The position numbers were made by a program, and so were the translations under genes. A stretch of 64,000 nucleotides of DNA from Mesorhizobium kowhaii (lineage in GTDB: Bacteria > Pseudomonadota > Alphaproteobacteria > Rhizobiales > Rhizobiaceae). The stretch covers positions 744,001 to 808,000 of the forward strand of contig NZ_MZXV01000013.1 in the NCBI RefSeq assembly GCF_003253745.1, given 5' to 3'. Positions 25,515-33,504 of this stretch are shown here, piece after piece. Each line of letters begins with the position of its first letter. Within the stretch, counting starts at the first letter, position 1. The notes under the pieces are model-generated. The model saw only the letters and a list, made by a program, of their open reading frames with translations, was not told the origin of the DNA and did no database searches.

Positions 25515-27298
25515 CCGCGACCGGAAAGAAGAACTGGCGAGGGCTTGGCGAGCGGCCGGACTTCGCCTTCGACCTCGTTGCCGACATAGACGCCGAATGC
25601 ATCTTCCATGCGTTCGCGAGCATAGCGGGCAAGCATCGAGCGCACCGCCGGGTCGGCGATCCTGAGATCGGCAATCTGCTCGATGTCAACAAGCCGCACA
25701 CGGCGATCGTCGGAATAGGGGCCATCGACCGTTCCGCGATAGTAGACATGCGTGTGCGAGGGGTCGGCGGCATCGTCCCACACCGCGAACAGGAAACCGA
25801 GCTGGGCGTCGATGGCCCTGGCGGCAAGGCGGCCCTTGAGGCTGCGCGCATCTTTCGGCGAGCCCAGTCCGCGCCCGGCCGGCAATTCATGAAACCCATC
25901 GGCCGTTTCGAAGAACAGCACACGGCCCTCGTTCTCGAGAATGGCGCCGACTTCCGTATCGGGGGGCGCTGCCGCCAGCGCCTCCTGGCTGAGGCCGGGC
26001 GTCACATAGGTGCCTCTGCAATAACCGAGAGGCTGGGCTCCGTTGTGGCTGAAATCGCGGACGCGGCCGATGAGGATCGAATGATCGCCGGCATCGACCA
26101 GCTGCTGCATGTCGCAATCGAACACCGCAACCGAACCGTCGATCAGGGGATTGCCGGTCTGGCCCGGTTGCCAGGCCACTGCTGCGAACTTGTCGGCGGC
26201 CTTGGAGGCAAAGATGCCGGAGTGGGCCTTCTGGCTCTCCGACAAGATGTTGATGGCGAAGCCTTTCGATGTCGAGAAGGCGCTGTGTCCCAGCGCCTTC
26301 TTGGCGATGCAGACAAGCACCAGCGGCGGTTCGAGCGAGACCGAGGTGAAGGAGTTGGCGGTGAAGCCGCGCGGTTCGCCTTCAGCCCCGATCGTGGTGA
26401 CGATGGTGACGCCGGTCAGGAAGGAGCCGAGCGCGCGCCGGAATTCGCCGCTGTCGAACGCGGCATCGGCCTGCGGCTTCTCGGCTTCCCCGGCGTCGAG
26501 AAAGGCGCTGATGTGTTGGGTCACCTTTTCGGGGGAGGCTATTGCCATCATGTGCCTTTCTCCGCTGAGCACCAGGCATTGGCCGTGCGGCGCGAGCCGC
26601 GCCATGGCCGCAGACATGGCCGGGGTCGAATTGCTGTCCTGCGAGCCGGTCATGAACAGGGCTGGTGCGGCGAGCCCCGCCAGCGCGTCGGCATGGTCGG
26701 CATCGGCACGGGCAAAGAGGCGATAGGTGCGTGCGTAGCCTTGCGCGTCGACGCCTTCAAGGGCGGTGCGTGCTGTGGCGGCCGCCCCGGCAAGGCTCTC
26801 CGGCAGCGGGTCGCCGAACCAGCGGGCAAGCGTTGCCGCGACGGCCGAAGCATCGCCATGCGCGCCGAGCGCGGCCGCGCGTTCGCGCACGGCCTGCGCC
26901 AGGGCCGGGGGGCGGCGGAAGACCGCGTTGAGGCAAACGATGGAGTGGACGCGCGAAGGCGCGCGAAGGGCGATTTCCAGGGCGACCAGCGCGCCCATCG
27001 AATGGCCGACGATCGATACCGAAGCGAGACCGAGATGGTCGAGAAGACGCAGCGCCTGATCGGCGAAATCCGACAGCGTGGCATTCTCCGGTGGCAGAGG
27101 CGAAACGCCGTGGCCGAGCATGTCGATAGCGATCAGGTCGTGGCGGTCTTTCATCGACGCGATCTGACCCTGCCAGATCGTCGCGTTCATGCCAACGCCG
27201 TGAATGAGCAGAACCGGCGCGCCGGAGCCGGCGCGGATGAAGCCGGTGCCGTCCGGAGCCGTGTTGCGGACCCATGCGGAGGCGGCGATATCAGCCAT
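25511..27298 (-). CDS. alpha/beta hydrolase fused to flavin reductase
   Basis: 595 residues from ATG 27298. Residues ~1-265 are an alpha/beta hydrolase (LLIHGVGMNATIWQ oxyanion region, GHSMG with Ser100, and GERHMM near the expected His). Residues ~280-430 are an HpaC/DIM6-type flavin reductase (FRRALGSFLTGVTIVTT, TANSFTSVSLEPPLVLVCI, GYCRGTY). The last ~160 residues are a separate segment without a recognised family. No stop or frameshift separates the domains. The reductase would feed reduced flavin to the LLM enzyme while the hydrolase cleaves an ester, amide or ring product. Overlaps neighbours by 4 and 8 bp. Confidence 0.88.
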   Translation of the reverse strand: MADIAASAWVRNTAPDGTGFIRAGSGAPVLLIHGVGMNATIWQGQIASMKDRHDLIAIDMLGHGVSPLPPENATLSDFADQALRLLDHLGLASVSIVGHSMGALVALEIALRAPSRVHSIVCLNAVFRRPPALAQAVRERAAALGAHGDASAVAATLARWFGDPLPESLAGAAATARTALEGVDAQGYARTYRLFARADADHADALAGLAAPALFMTGSQDSNSTPAMSAAMARLAPHGQCLVLSGERHMMAIASPEKVTQHISAFLDAGEAEKPQADAAFDSGEFRRALGSFLTGVTIVTTIGAEGEPRGFTANSFTSVSLEPPLVLVCIAKKALGHSAFSTSKGFAINILSESQKAHSGIFASKAADKFAAVAWQPGQTGNPLIDGSVAVFDCDMQQLVDAGDHSILIGRVRDFSHNGAQPLGYCRGTYVTPGLSQEALAAAPPDTEVGAILENEGRVLFFETADGFHELPAGRGLGSPKDARSLKGRLAARAIDAQLGFLFAVWDDAADPSHTHVYYRGTVDGPYSDDRRVRLVDIEQIADLRIADPAVRSMLARYARERMEDAFGVYVGNEVEGEVRPLAKPSPVLLSGRG

Positions 27299-27878
27299 GC
27301 AGATCTCCGACCTCCTTGAGGTCCTGATAGCGGTCGCCGATACGGTGGTGCGGGCGGCCGCCGACCGAAGCGCCAAGCGCCACCACCAGCTCGTCGGGCG
27401 CGGGCGCGTCGCCGATCTGGAAATGCACGGTCAGATAGTGGGAGCGGCGGCCCTCGTCGTTCTTGTCCATCAGCGGGATCATGATCGGCGTGTTCGGCCC
27501 GCCGCGCAGGTTGGTGAAGGCGAGATAGGTCTTGGCGCCCACTGCGCGACGATAGTGATTGCCGAAGTGCAGCGTATGGATCAGCGCCGATGCGTGCTCG
27601 ATCTCGCCCGAAGTGCCGCAGATCGCAGCCTTGCCATAGCCTTCTATCGCCTCGCCCGAGCCGGCGACGGCAATGATCTCGCGGGTCAGCAATTCGCCGA
27701 GGACGGGAGCAAAGGCGCGGATCTCCGGCGACAGGTCTTCGGTGAAACCGCGGCCGGCCCAGGGGTTCGTCAACACCGCGGCAACGCCGATCAGGCGCAA
27801 CGGTTTCGGCGCCGCCTTGCCGCCCTCGATAAGCGTGTTCTCGATGTAGGTGACGGTCTTTCGAATGGCCGGTTTCAT
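27291..27878 (-). CDS. AA_synth (DUF1185) family protein
   Basis: 195 residues from ATG 27878, with GAGGA seven bases upstream. Matches the amino-acid-synthesis family (PF06684/DUF1185): RKTVTYIENTLIEGG, NPWAGRGFTEDLSP, GKAAICGTSGEIEHASALIHTLHFGN and GGPNTPIMIPLMDKND. Structures of family members show a chorismate-mutase-like fold, but the reaction is unknown. First gene of the minus-strand unit, divergent from the GntR regulator. Confidence 0.9.
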   Translation of the reverse strand: MKPAIRKTVTYIENTLIEGGKAAPKPLRLIGVAAVLTNPWAGRGFTEDLSPEIRAFAPVLGELLTREIIAVAGSGEAIEGYGKAAICGTSGEIEHASALIHTLHFGNHYRRAVGAKTYLAFTNLRGGPNTPIMIPLMDKNDEGRRSHYLTVHFQIGDAPAPDELVVALGASVGGRPHHRIGDRYQDLKEVGDLHG

Positions 27879-27932
27879 GAAAGTCCTCGGTCGCGATGGC
27901 GCCATGCGGCGCCGTCATCACTGTATCGTCTT

Positions 27933-27944
27933 ATGGTATACCAT
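27933..27944. promoter_or_regulatory. GntR/FCD operator-like palindrome
   Basis: Perfect 12-bp palindrome ATGGTATACCAT in the divergent intergenic region between the DUF1185 gene (start 27878) and the GntR gene (start 28021). The core TGGTATACCA is the typical form of FadR/FCD-subfamily operators. It probably controls both directions. Confidence 0.7.
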
Positions 27945-28020
27945 GCTATGGAGCACCAAGGACCTTGTCAATCGGCTTCGGAATCTGTTTTGTGGCGGCG
28001 CGAAGGAAGGCGGAGAAAAA

Positions 28021-28692
28021 ATGTCAGACGATACGCTGCGGATCGACCGCTCTGCCAAGACGTTGAGGACGCTGGCGCTGGAGCGCATGCGCGAGGCGAT
28101 CATGGGCTTCCATTTCCAGCCCGGCGAGAGACTGGTCGAGCGGCCGCTTTGCGATCAGCTCGGGGTGAGCCGTTCCGTCGTGCGCGAGGTTCTGCGGCAG
28201 CTGGAGGCGGAAGGCCTGGTGCAGATGATACCGGGCCATGGGCCTGCCGTGGCCAAGCCGGATCTCGGCCGTACCGACGAAATCTACGAATTGCGGGCGC
28301 TGCTGGAGGGCATCGCGGCGCGGACTTGCGCACTATCGGCCACCGACGCGCAGATCGCTTCGCTCGATGCCGCCTTGACGAACCTGCTTGATGCGTGGGC
28401 GTCAGGCGCGCCGGTCGAGGTGATGCGGGCGACGACCAAGTTCTACGAAACGCTGTTCGAGGCGGCCGACAAGCGCATTGCCTGGGAAATCGTGACGGGT
28501 CTGAATGTCCGCATCAACCAGCTGCGCTCGATGACCATCGCGTCGGAGAACCGCCGCGAGCCGGCGATCGCCGAAATGACCGAAATCATGGATGCCATCA
28601 GGTCGCGCAAGCCGGACCAGGCGGAGGCGGCGGCCCGGCGGCACGTCGAATCCGCCTGGCAGATCGCACGCAACACGCTTCGTCTTGGCTGA
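28021..28692 (+). CDS. GntR-family regulator with FCD ligand-binding domain
   Basis: 223 residues from ATG 28021, with AAGGCGGAG upstream; the frame is open further 5' without a ribosome-binding site. Winged HTH ~residues 17-82 (PGERLVERPLCDQLGVSRSV, then REVLRQLEAEGLV), then an all-helical FCD domain (YELRALLEGIAAR and the His/Asp-type ligand region ending RRHVESAW). Expected to repress the divergent catabolic and transport genes until the substrate or an intermediate binds. Confidence 0.92.
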   Translation: MSDDTLRIDRSAKTLRTLALERMREAIMGFHFQPGERLVERPLCDQLGVSRSVVREVLRQLEAEGLVQMIPGHGPAVAKPDLGRTDEIYELRALLEGIAARTCALSATDAQIASLDAALTNLLDAWASGAPVEVMRATTKFYETLFEAADKRIAWEIVTGLNVRINQLRSMTIASENRREPAIAEMTEIMDAIRSRKPDQAEAAARRHVESAWQIARNTLRLG

Positions 28693-28716
28693 CCGCGAAC
28701 GCCCGCCGCCGGTGCA

Positions 28717-29457
28717 TCAAGCCTCGCGCGCGAGGCTGGCCACCAGATGATCGACGCCGGGATCGTCGAGCCTGACGATATGGGCCATGCGCATCGCCTG
28801 TCTCAGGCTGATCCTGGTGACGTCCTGCCGCATGATGACCGACACGAAGGCTGGCCCCGGTCCGGTCAGGACGATGGCCCTGCCGACCAGGACCGGTTCC
28901 GAGATGGGGGCCCATTGCACGGCTATGATCGACGGCTCGCCGGTCTGGCGGCTGTTGATGCCGCTGAAATAGATCCAGTTCAGGCGCGAGATCACCACGC
29001 CGTAATGGTTGCCGGGCGCCCGTGCTCCGCCCTGGCTGTCGCCTGGAGCCCAGCGCGTCACTCGCCTGAAGGTGACCAGCTCGGCCTCACGCCGCACGAA
29101 GGTGACCGAGCGCATCAGAAGGTCGGGGCGGCCGGGGACCGAAAAATAGGTGAAATAGGTGCCACTGGCGATGGCGGGCGAGGGGGGACGCACCATGTTC
29201 TCGTAAAGCGTCTGGCGCAGCGATGCGTGGCCGTCGCTGGCCGCCGCGGCAGCGGGCTCGCGATACAGTTCGTTCTCGTCGATCTTGAAATAATCGCAGA
29301 TCAGCCTGGCGGTGGCCTTGTTCGGAATGGCCTGGCCTTGCAGATAGCGCTCGAACTGGGTGCGGTTGATGCCAACCTCACGGCACACCGCACTCACGGA
29401 AGCGTGGCGTTGGATCAGCCGCCTGAGGTTGGCTGCGAGGTTCTCGCGAATTGGCAC
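28717..29457 (-). CDS. XRE-type HTH transcriptional regulator with unknown C-terminal domain
   Basis: 246 residues starting at GTG 29457, preceded by GGGGGCG. The HTH is in residues ~1-65 (SVSAVCREVGINRTQFERYLQG), followed by a ~170-residue sensor-like region (TYFTYFSVPGRPDLLMRSVTFV). No S24 peptidase motif. A sharp 16-bp palindrome sits 29 bp upstream, consistent with autoregulation. Convergent with the GntR gene. Confidence 0.82.
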   Translation of the reverse strand: MPIRENLAANLRRLIQRHASVSAVCREVGINRTQFERYLQGQAIPNKATARLICDYFKIDENELYREPAAAAASDGHASLRQTLYENMVRPPSPAIASGTYFTYFSVPGRPDLLMRSVTFVRREAELVTFRRVTRWAPGDSQGGARAPGNHYGVVISRLNWIYFSGINSRQTGEPSIIAVQWAPISEPVLVGRAIVLTGPGPAFVSVIMRQDVTRISLRQAMRMAHIVRLDDPGVDHLVASLAREA

Positions 29458-29485
29458 GACATCGCCCCCGCGACTGACGTACGGA

Positions 29486-29501
29486 CCGCTTATACAAGCG
29501 G
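29486..29501. promoter_or_regulatory. palindrome upstream of the XRE regulator
   Basis: CCGCTT-ATAC-AAGCGG, perfect 6-bp arms, immediately followed by AAGCTTATATTA, which repeats part of the right arm and may include a -10 element. Location between the divergent XRE gene (start 29457) and the ORF at 29676 suggests an autoregulatory operator. Confidence 0.55.
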
Positions 29502-29675
29502 AAGCTTATATTACAGCAATCTCGCACGTCGGGATGATTTCGCGAATGGGACCTTCGGCCAATACCGCAACCAGCGGTGCGCAGACTGTACGTTTTTGAC
29601 AGTTTAGCTATGCAAGCCATGCAAATGGGCGTATTCCACTGCCAAGAGCGACCTCTACCGGCCACTCGACATCGT

Positions 29676-30005
29676 ATGATGGAGGGCGGTTTGGATCATA
29701 CCGACCTGGTCGAGCTTCTGGGCTATACGCACACGCAATTGAGCAAGATACGCCAGGCGGTCGCCGCGAGCGACCACGCCGGCGCCATGTTCGCCATCGA
29801 TTGCCTTGTCGGAGCGGCGGCCGAACAGGCGAAATGCAAGCTCGCAAGCCTGGAGCATGCCGGGTTGCCAATTGGCAGAGATGGGCCGATTGGCCGGCAC
29901 AGCGCGACGGATGCCTTTGAAGGCGGTGTGGCACGGTCCAAAGTGACACCATCGGGCAAAGCGACACCATCGGGCAAGCCGGCGGCGCCGCGCGATCGCT
30001 CTTGA
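29676..30005 (+). CDS. small hypothetical protein
   Basis: 109 residues starting at tandem ATGATG (29676/29679). Residues ~1-70 are helical (DHTDLVELLGYTHTQLSKIRQAVAAS), the tail is basic and contains an 18-bp direct repeat encoding TPSGKA-TPSGKP. No family recognised. No clear ribosome-binding site. Convergent with the Crp gene, whose stop codon abuts its own. Confidence 0.5.
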   Translation: MMEGGLDHTDLVELLGYTHTQLSKIRQAVAASDHAGAMFAIDCLVGAAAEQAKCKLASLEHAGLPIGRDGPIGRHSATDAFEGGVARSKVTPSGKATPSGKPAAPRDRS

Positions 30006-30749
30006 TCAGGCCGCGCCGAACTCGCCGATCAGCCTGACATATTCGGCCTCGGCTTCGCCGTAACTGCCATTGGCGAGTTCTTCCAACCCGGCACGGTCGC
30101 GAATGACGATCTCGCCGCGACGCGAGCGGATCAGCGCACGGCCTTCCAGCAGCTGGAGCGCAACGGTGACGCCTGGCCGCCGTACACCAAGCATGATGGC
30201 CAGGAATTCATGGGTGATGGCGAGGCTTTCGCCGGGCACCCGGTCGTCGCACATGAGCAGCCAGCGCGCCAGCCGCTCCTCGAGCTTCAACCGTGCGTTG
30301 ACGAGCGCGGTGCAGCCGGTCTGGGTCTGCAGGGAATTGACGAAGCGCAGCAGGAACAGTCGCAAGGTCGCACTTGCCTCTAGCACTGCATTGAAAGGGC
30401 CGGCTTCGATGCGGATGGCTTGGCCTTCGAGTTGCACGAAGCAGGCGTGCGCCGCACGGTCGTCGCCCATCACCAGGGAAGATCCGGTCATGCCTTCGAA
30501 ACCGATGAAGCCCACTTCGGCCTCGTGGCCGCTCGTCGTCCTGGCGACCACCGAACCAATGCCCTGTTCGATGAAGTAGACGGCCTCGATCGGCACATTG
30601 GGGGTCACCAGCATCATGCGCAGCGGCAGATCGCAACGCCGCATATGCGGCTCGAGCAGCGCCAGATCATCCGCAGACATGCGCCGCAACAGTTGATTTC
30701 GGTATTGGTGGTTCTCGTCGGGTTCAGATTTTTTATCGGGATTAGTCAT
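30006..30749 (-). CDS. Crp/Fnr-family transcriptional regulator
   Basis: 247 residues from ATG 30749. N-terminal cyclic-nucleotide-binding-like beta-barrel (~35-145: VPIEAVYFIEQGIGSVVART, GHEAEVGFIGFEGMTGSSLV) and C-terminal winged HTH (~165-230: LAIMLGVRRPGVTVALQLLEG). It lacks the N-terminal cysteine cluster of FNR and has altered cAMP-binding residues, so ligand is unknown. Rhizobial genomes carry many such paralogues, often near stress genes. Confidence 0.88.
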   Translation of the reverse strand: MTNPDKKSEPDENHQYRNQLLRRMSADDLALLEPHMRRCDLPLRMMLVTPNVPIEAVYFIEQGIGSVVARTTSGHEAEVGFIGFEGMTGSSLVMGDDRAAHACFVQLEGQAIRIEAGPFNAVLEASATLRLFLLRFVNSLQTQTGCTALVNARLKLEERLARWLLMCDDRVPGESLAITHEFLAIMLGVRRPGVTVALQLLEGRALIRSRRGEIVIRDRAGLEELANGSYGEAEAEYVRLIGEFGAA

Positions 30750-30866
30750 GGCGCGGCCCACTGCAGGGCAAGAGCCATCCGATCTCCCAGCCGTCCGCGC
30801 CCGTAACAACGTGCCGACGATGGCCTGTATATAGGCGCTCTGAACGAAGAAACCTAGGAATACAGT

Positions 30867-31028
30867 ATGGAATTCGATGCACGGCGTCCCCCCAACGTCC
30901 GTTTCGCATACGAAAAGATCGACCTGCGCGTTAGTGTCGGAAACGTACCAAGCACCTCTTGGTACAAAACCGACATATCCCTTGGGAGCTTCCGATCACG
31001 AGGACGGTCGATAAAATCCGCCGGCTAA
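30867..31028 (+). CDS. possible 53-aa protein
   Basis: Short frame with AGGAA six bases before its ATG. Sequence is basic with a C-terminal SRGRSIKSAG-like tail; no family recognised. It lies in the 470-bp interval between the Crp gene and the small gene at 31219, which otherwise shows only a possible promoter (TTGACT near 31139). Weak evidence. Confidence 0.3.
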   Translation: MEFDARRPPNVRFAYEKIDLRVSVGNVPSTSWYKTDISLGSFRSRGRSIKSAG

Positions 31029-31218
31029 CGACAAAGCTCTATGTCGGTCGGCGAACCGTTCGAAAGCGTGGCCAACGACCCGCGCAGGTCTTCCGGCCAG
31101 CGAGAAGAGTGTACGATTTTTACGGTTGGAGCGGGGATATTGACTCGTCCTGCGCTCGATTTCATTTTTCGAACCACAGCGTCAGGCAAGTGGGTCGCTG
31201 CTCCGAGCGGGGCTTCTC

Positions 31219-31434
31219 ATGTCCAGCCTTAACAAGCGCCATCCCGGCTTCTATCCTTCCGATCTGCAACTGTGCCAACGCGTCTTCGATCAGGTCTGCT
31301 CCGAGCGCAAACTGGACCCGAAGTCGCCGGAGCCGGACGTGCAGCAGCTCGCAGCCACGGTGTTCTCGCTTTTCGAGAATGGCTGCAGCAATGAAACCGA
31401 ATTGCTTGAGAGTTTCAGGTGGACTCGCCAATGA
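31219..31434 (+). CDS. conserved small hypothetical protein, 71 aa
   Basis: Begins HPGFYPSDLQLCQRVFDQVC and ends LFENGCSNETELLESF, a pattern of small helical proteins that I associate with rhizobia, function unknown. Overlaps the start of the next gene (ATGA), so the two form a unit. Soluble, acidic-neutral, no signal peptide. Confidence 0.65.
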   Translation: MSSLNKRHPGFYPSDLQLCQRVFDQVCSERKLDPKSPEPDVQQLAATVFSLFENGCSNETELLESFRWTRQ

Positions 31435-31640
31435 CCAAAGTCCGGGTCACCTCCTCGACCCCCGGGACTGAAAACCTGCCTTACGACACAGCGGTCTTTG
31501 CAAAGAAGCACGGCATGTCGCAGAAGGCCGCGGAGGTGTTGCTGTTCGCAAACGGACCATCCAGAACGGCCTGTGACGCTGCCGCACGCTCTTTTTTGGA
31601 AGCAGTCGCCCGGAGATCGAAAAGCAGCAATGAACGCTGA
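31431..31640 (+). CDS. small DUF3606-like protein, 69 aa
   Basis: ATG at 31431 overlaps the preceding stop. Core YDTAVFAKKHGMSQKAAEVL followed by FANGPSRTACDAAA resembles the DUF3606 helical domain. Function unknown; such proteins are often in stress-responsive small-gene clusters of Hyphomicrobiales. Confidence 0.6.
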   Translation: MTKVRVTSSTPGTENLPYDTAVFAKKHGMSQKAAEVLLFANGPSRTACDAAARSFLEAVARRSKSSNER

Positions 31641-31697
31641 CGATACGCCTGGGCCGGCTGCCGTTTCCACCGCGCCTATCAGCAATGCGCGCCGCAA

Positions 31698-31892
31698 CTA
31701 TATCTTTGACGAACCAGCGGCTCGTTCGAGGACGGCAATCTGTCTATCCGTTTCAACCTGAGCAATCTGCATAAGGGTATCGATTTCAATCATCGCCTCG
31801 ATATGGCGCGCATCGACCACGGCCTTGCGGGCAAGGCGCAGGAACTCCCTGACAACCCGGAGAGTGTCGACAACACTGGGCTGGTCTGACAC
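31698..31892 (-). CDS. small hypothetical protein, 64 aa
   Basis: GTG start at 31892 with GGGAGGA ten bases upstream. Helical, with a central VREFLRLARKAVVDARHIEA; no family recognised. Convergent with the DUF3606-like gene. The stretch 31893-32064 shows no gene. Confidence 0.45.
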   Translation of the reverse strand: MSDQPSVVDTLRVVREFLRLARKAVVDARHIEAMIEIDTLMQIAQVETDRQIAVLERAAGSSKI

Positions 31893-32064
31893 CGGTAGTC
31901 CTCCCTTGGGAGCTACAACCTATAGAGCGATGATAACGTTCCCCATGTGAATTGACTCGCCATTTCTGTACGAAAGCGTACGCTTCTCACGTCGTCCGCC
32001 TCCTACGGCACACGGACGTTTGGTAGCCAACTCAGGTGCTCCCGCCCTCTATGCGGTGACTGAA

Positions 32065-32259
32065 ATGGCAGATGACTATTCAGGCGACAGGATATCGGCT
32101 TTCGACTGCGAGATTCTTCGCGGCGCCTTCAGAAAATCGGTTGTGGAAAAGCGCATCGCCGAAAGGGAATGGCGCATGCACGCCCGGCTTTTGGCGCGTG
32201 AATTGACCGAGCTTGACGAGATCGATCCGGACATTCTCGACTGGATCGTGCGCAAGTAG
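32065..32259 (+). CDS. small hypothetical protein, 64 aa
   Basis: Open frame from ATG 32065 (an upstream GTG at 32020 is also possible). Charged, helical: ISAFDCEILRGAFRKSVVEK, then HARLLARELTELDEIDP. Ribosome-binding site weak. Convergent with the hydroxyacid dehydrogenase gene, whose stop is 14 bp away. No family recognised. Confidence 0.5.
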   Translation: MADDYSGDRISAFDCEILRGAFRKSVVEKRIAEREWRMHARLLARELTELDEIDPDILDWIVRK

Positions 32260-32272
32260 CCGTTGCTACCCG

Positions 32273-33304
32273 TCAGTTCTTATCCACCGGCTTCGAACGC
32301 ATGCTCGACACCGTCTCGCGTTCGGCGCGCTTGGAGCGCAGCGGCGGCAGGCCGCGATCGATCAGGTCCATGTCCTCCAGCACCATGTCGCCCATGCGCT
32401 TGAAGGCGATGTCGAGCGCGCCGGCACGGTGGGCCGAGCGCAGGAAGCCGGAAAGCGCACGCACCGGATGATCCTGCGCCAGCGGCTCTTCCGGGAAGAC
32501 GTCGCTGGCGGCGACGATGTGGCCGCTTTTGACCGCCGCCATCAGTGCGGGGAAGTCGACGACGCCGGCGCGGCTGAGCAGGATGAAGGCTGCCCCTTTG
32601 CGCATGCTGGCAAAGGCATCCGCGCCAAGAAAGCCCTGGTTCTCGCTGGTCACCGAGGCGACGACGAAGACGAAGTCGCTCTGCGACAGCACCTCGTCGA
32701 GCGAGGCCGGCTCGACGCCGTTGTCGATCAGGATCGATGGCGGCAGCCAGGGATCGAAGACTTTTGTGTGGGGGCGGAAGCCCGACAGCAGCCGGTTCAG
32801 CGCGCGGCCGAGATCGCCGAAGCCGATGATGCCGACATCGGCGCCCGAAAGCAGCCGGGCGGTCTGGTTGCCGTCGCCGCCCCACAACTCCTCGCCGTGG
32901 CGGAAGGCGAGGTCGGCATCGACGATGTTGCGGGCGAGGTTGAGCGCCATGGCCAGGCCAAGCTCGGCCACCGGCTCGGCGAAGACCAGGCCGGTGGTGA
33001 CGACATGGATGCCGCGCGCAAACAGCGTCTCGTAAGGCATGTTGTTGATCAGGTTGGTCTCGACATTGAAGACGCAGCGCAGTGCCTTCATCTTCTCGAG
33101 CGTTTCAGGCGTGATCGGCGGCTGGCCGACGATGTAGCGGGCTTCAGCCAGCACATCGGCCGGCAACTTCGCCACGCCATCGGGCGTCGTCTCGACGATG
33201 CGGTATTTTTTCCGCAGGCGCAGCAGTTGCGGCGGCGTGAAGATGAGGTCAAGCGTGCGCGGTTCCGGCGCGCTGATCACCAGCGGCAAGGTGTTGTTTG
33301 ACAT
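32273..33304 (-). CDS. D-isomer-specific 2-hydroxyacid dehydrogenase family protein
   Basis: 343 residues from ATG 33304, with GGGAGGAA upstream. Rossmann motif GADVGIIGFGDLGRALNRLL, catalytic Arg in LLSRAGVVDFPAL, Glu in DVFPEEPL and His replaced in context by RSAHRAGAL, which keeps a His. It interconverts a 2-hydroxy acid and 2-oxo acid with NAD(P). Divergent from the LacI gene and sharing its operator region, so it is probably part of the sugar module encoded rightwards. Confidence 0.88.
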   Translation of the reverse strand: MSNNTLPLVISAPEPRTLDLIFTPPQLLRLRKKYRIVETTPDGVAKLPADVLAEARYIVGQPPITPETLEKMKALRCVFNVETNLINNMPYETLFARGIHVVTTGLVFAEPVAELGLAMALNLARNIVDADLAFRHGEELWGGDGNQTARLLSGADVGIIGFGDLGRALNRLLSGFRPHTKVFDPWLPPSILIDNGVEPASLDEVLSQSDFVFVVASVTSENQGFLGADAFASMRKGAAFILLSRAGVVDFPALMAAVKSGHIVAASDVFPEEPLAQDHPVRALSGFLRSAHRAGALDIAFKRMGDMVLEDMDLIDRGLPPLRSKRAERETVSSMRSKPVDKN

Positions 33305-33418
33305 TGGCAATTCCTCCCGGCGCGATCCTCATCGCACATTTTTTAGTTTGTGCATGTCGTTGTCCCAAAACCGCTGCACACTTTTGGGCGACGTGCACGG
33401 AGACAAAATACCTCTGAT

Positions 33419-33450
33419 TAAACGATTTACAACTGCGAAAAATCGATTTA
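33419..33450. promoter_or_regulatory. paired LacI-type operator sites
   Basis: TAAACGATTTA (33419-33429) and AAAATCGATTTA (33439-33450) lie 20 bp apart, centre to centre about two helical turns, between the divergent dehydrogenase and LacI genes. Both are variants of the perfect palindrome TAAATCGATTTA found at 34684 in the binding-protein gene. Central CG in a palindrome is a LacI-family hallmark. Confidence 0.7.
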
Positions 33451-33504
33451 CTCATTTGGCAGCGGACGAAAAATGCTGACGTTCGCGCCTCGGGAGGAGG
33501 ACCA

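Noticed and set aside
22972..25923. 983-codon reading of the ALDH gene
   Set aside because: ALDH starts at 24450 by motif content and ATGA overlap; upstream part is frame-shifted LLM sequence.
24528..27319. Long plus-strand ORFs opposite the LLM and fusion genes
   Set aside because: Antisense shadows; all conserved motifs are on the minus strand.
29577..29675. N-terminal extension of the ORF ending at 30005
   Set aside because: No ribosome-binding site or coding-like sequence before ATG 29676.
30959..31471. 170-codon plus ORF overlapping the small-gene pair
   Set aside because: Shifted against two short frames with conserved-looking sequence and an ATGA overlap; arginine/serine-rich translation.
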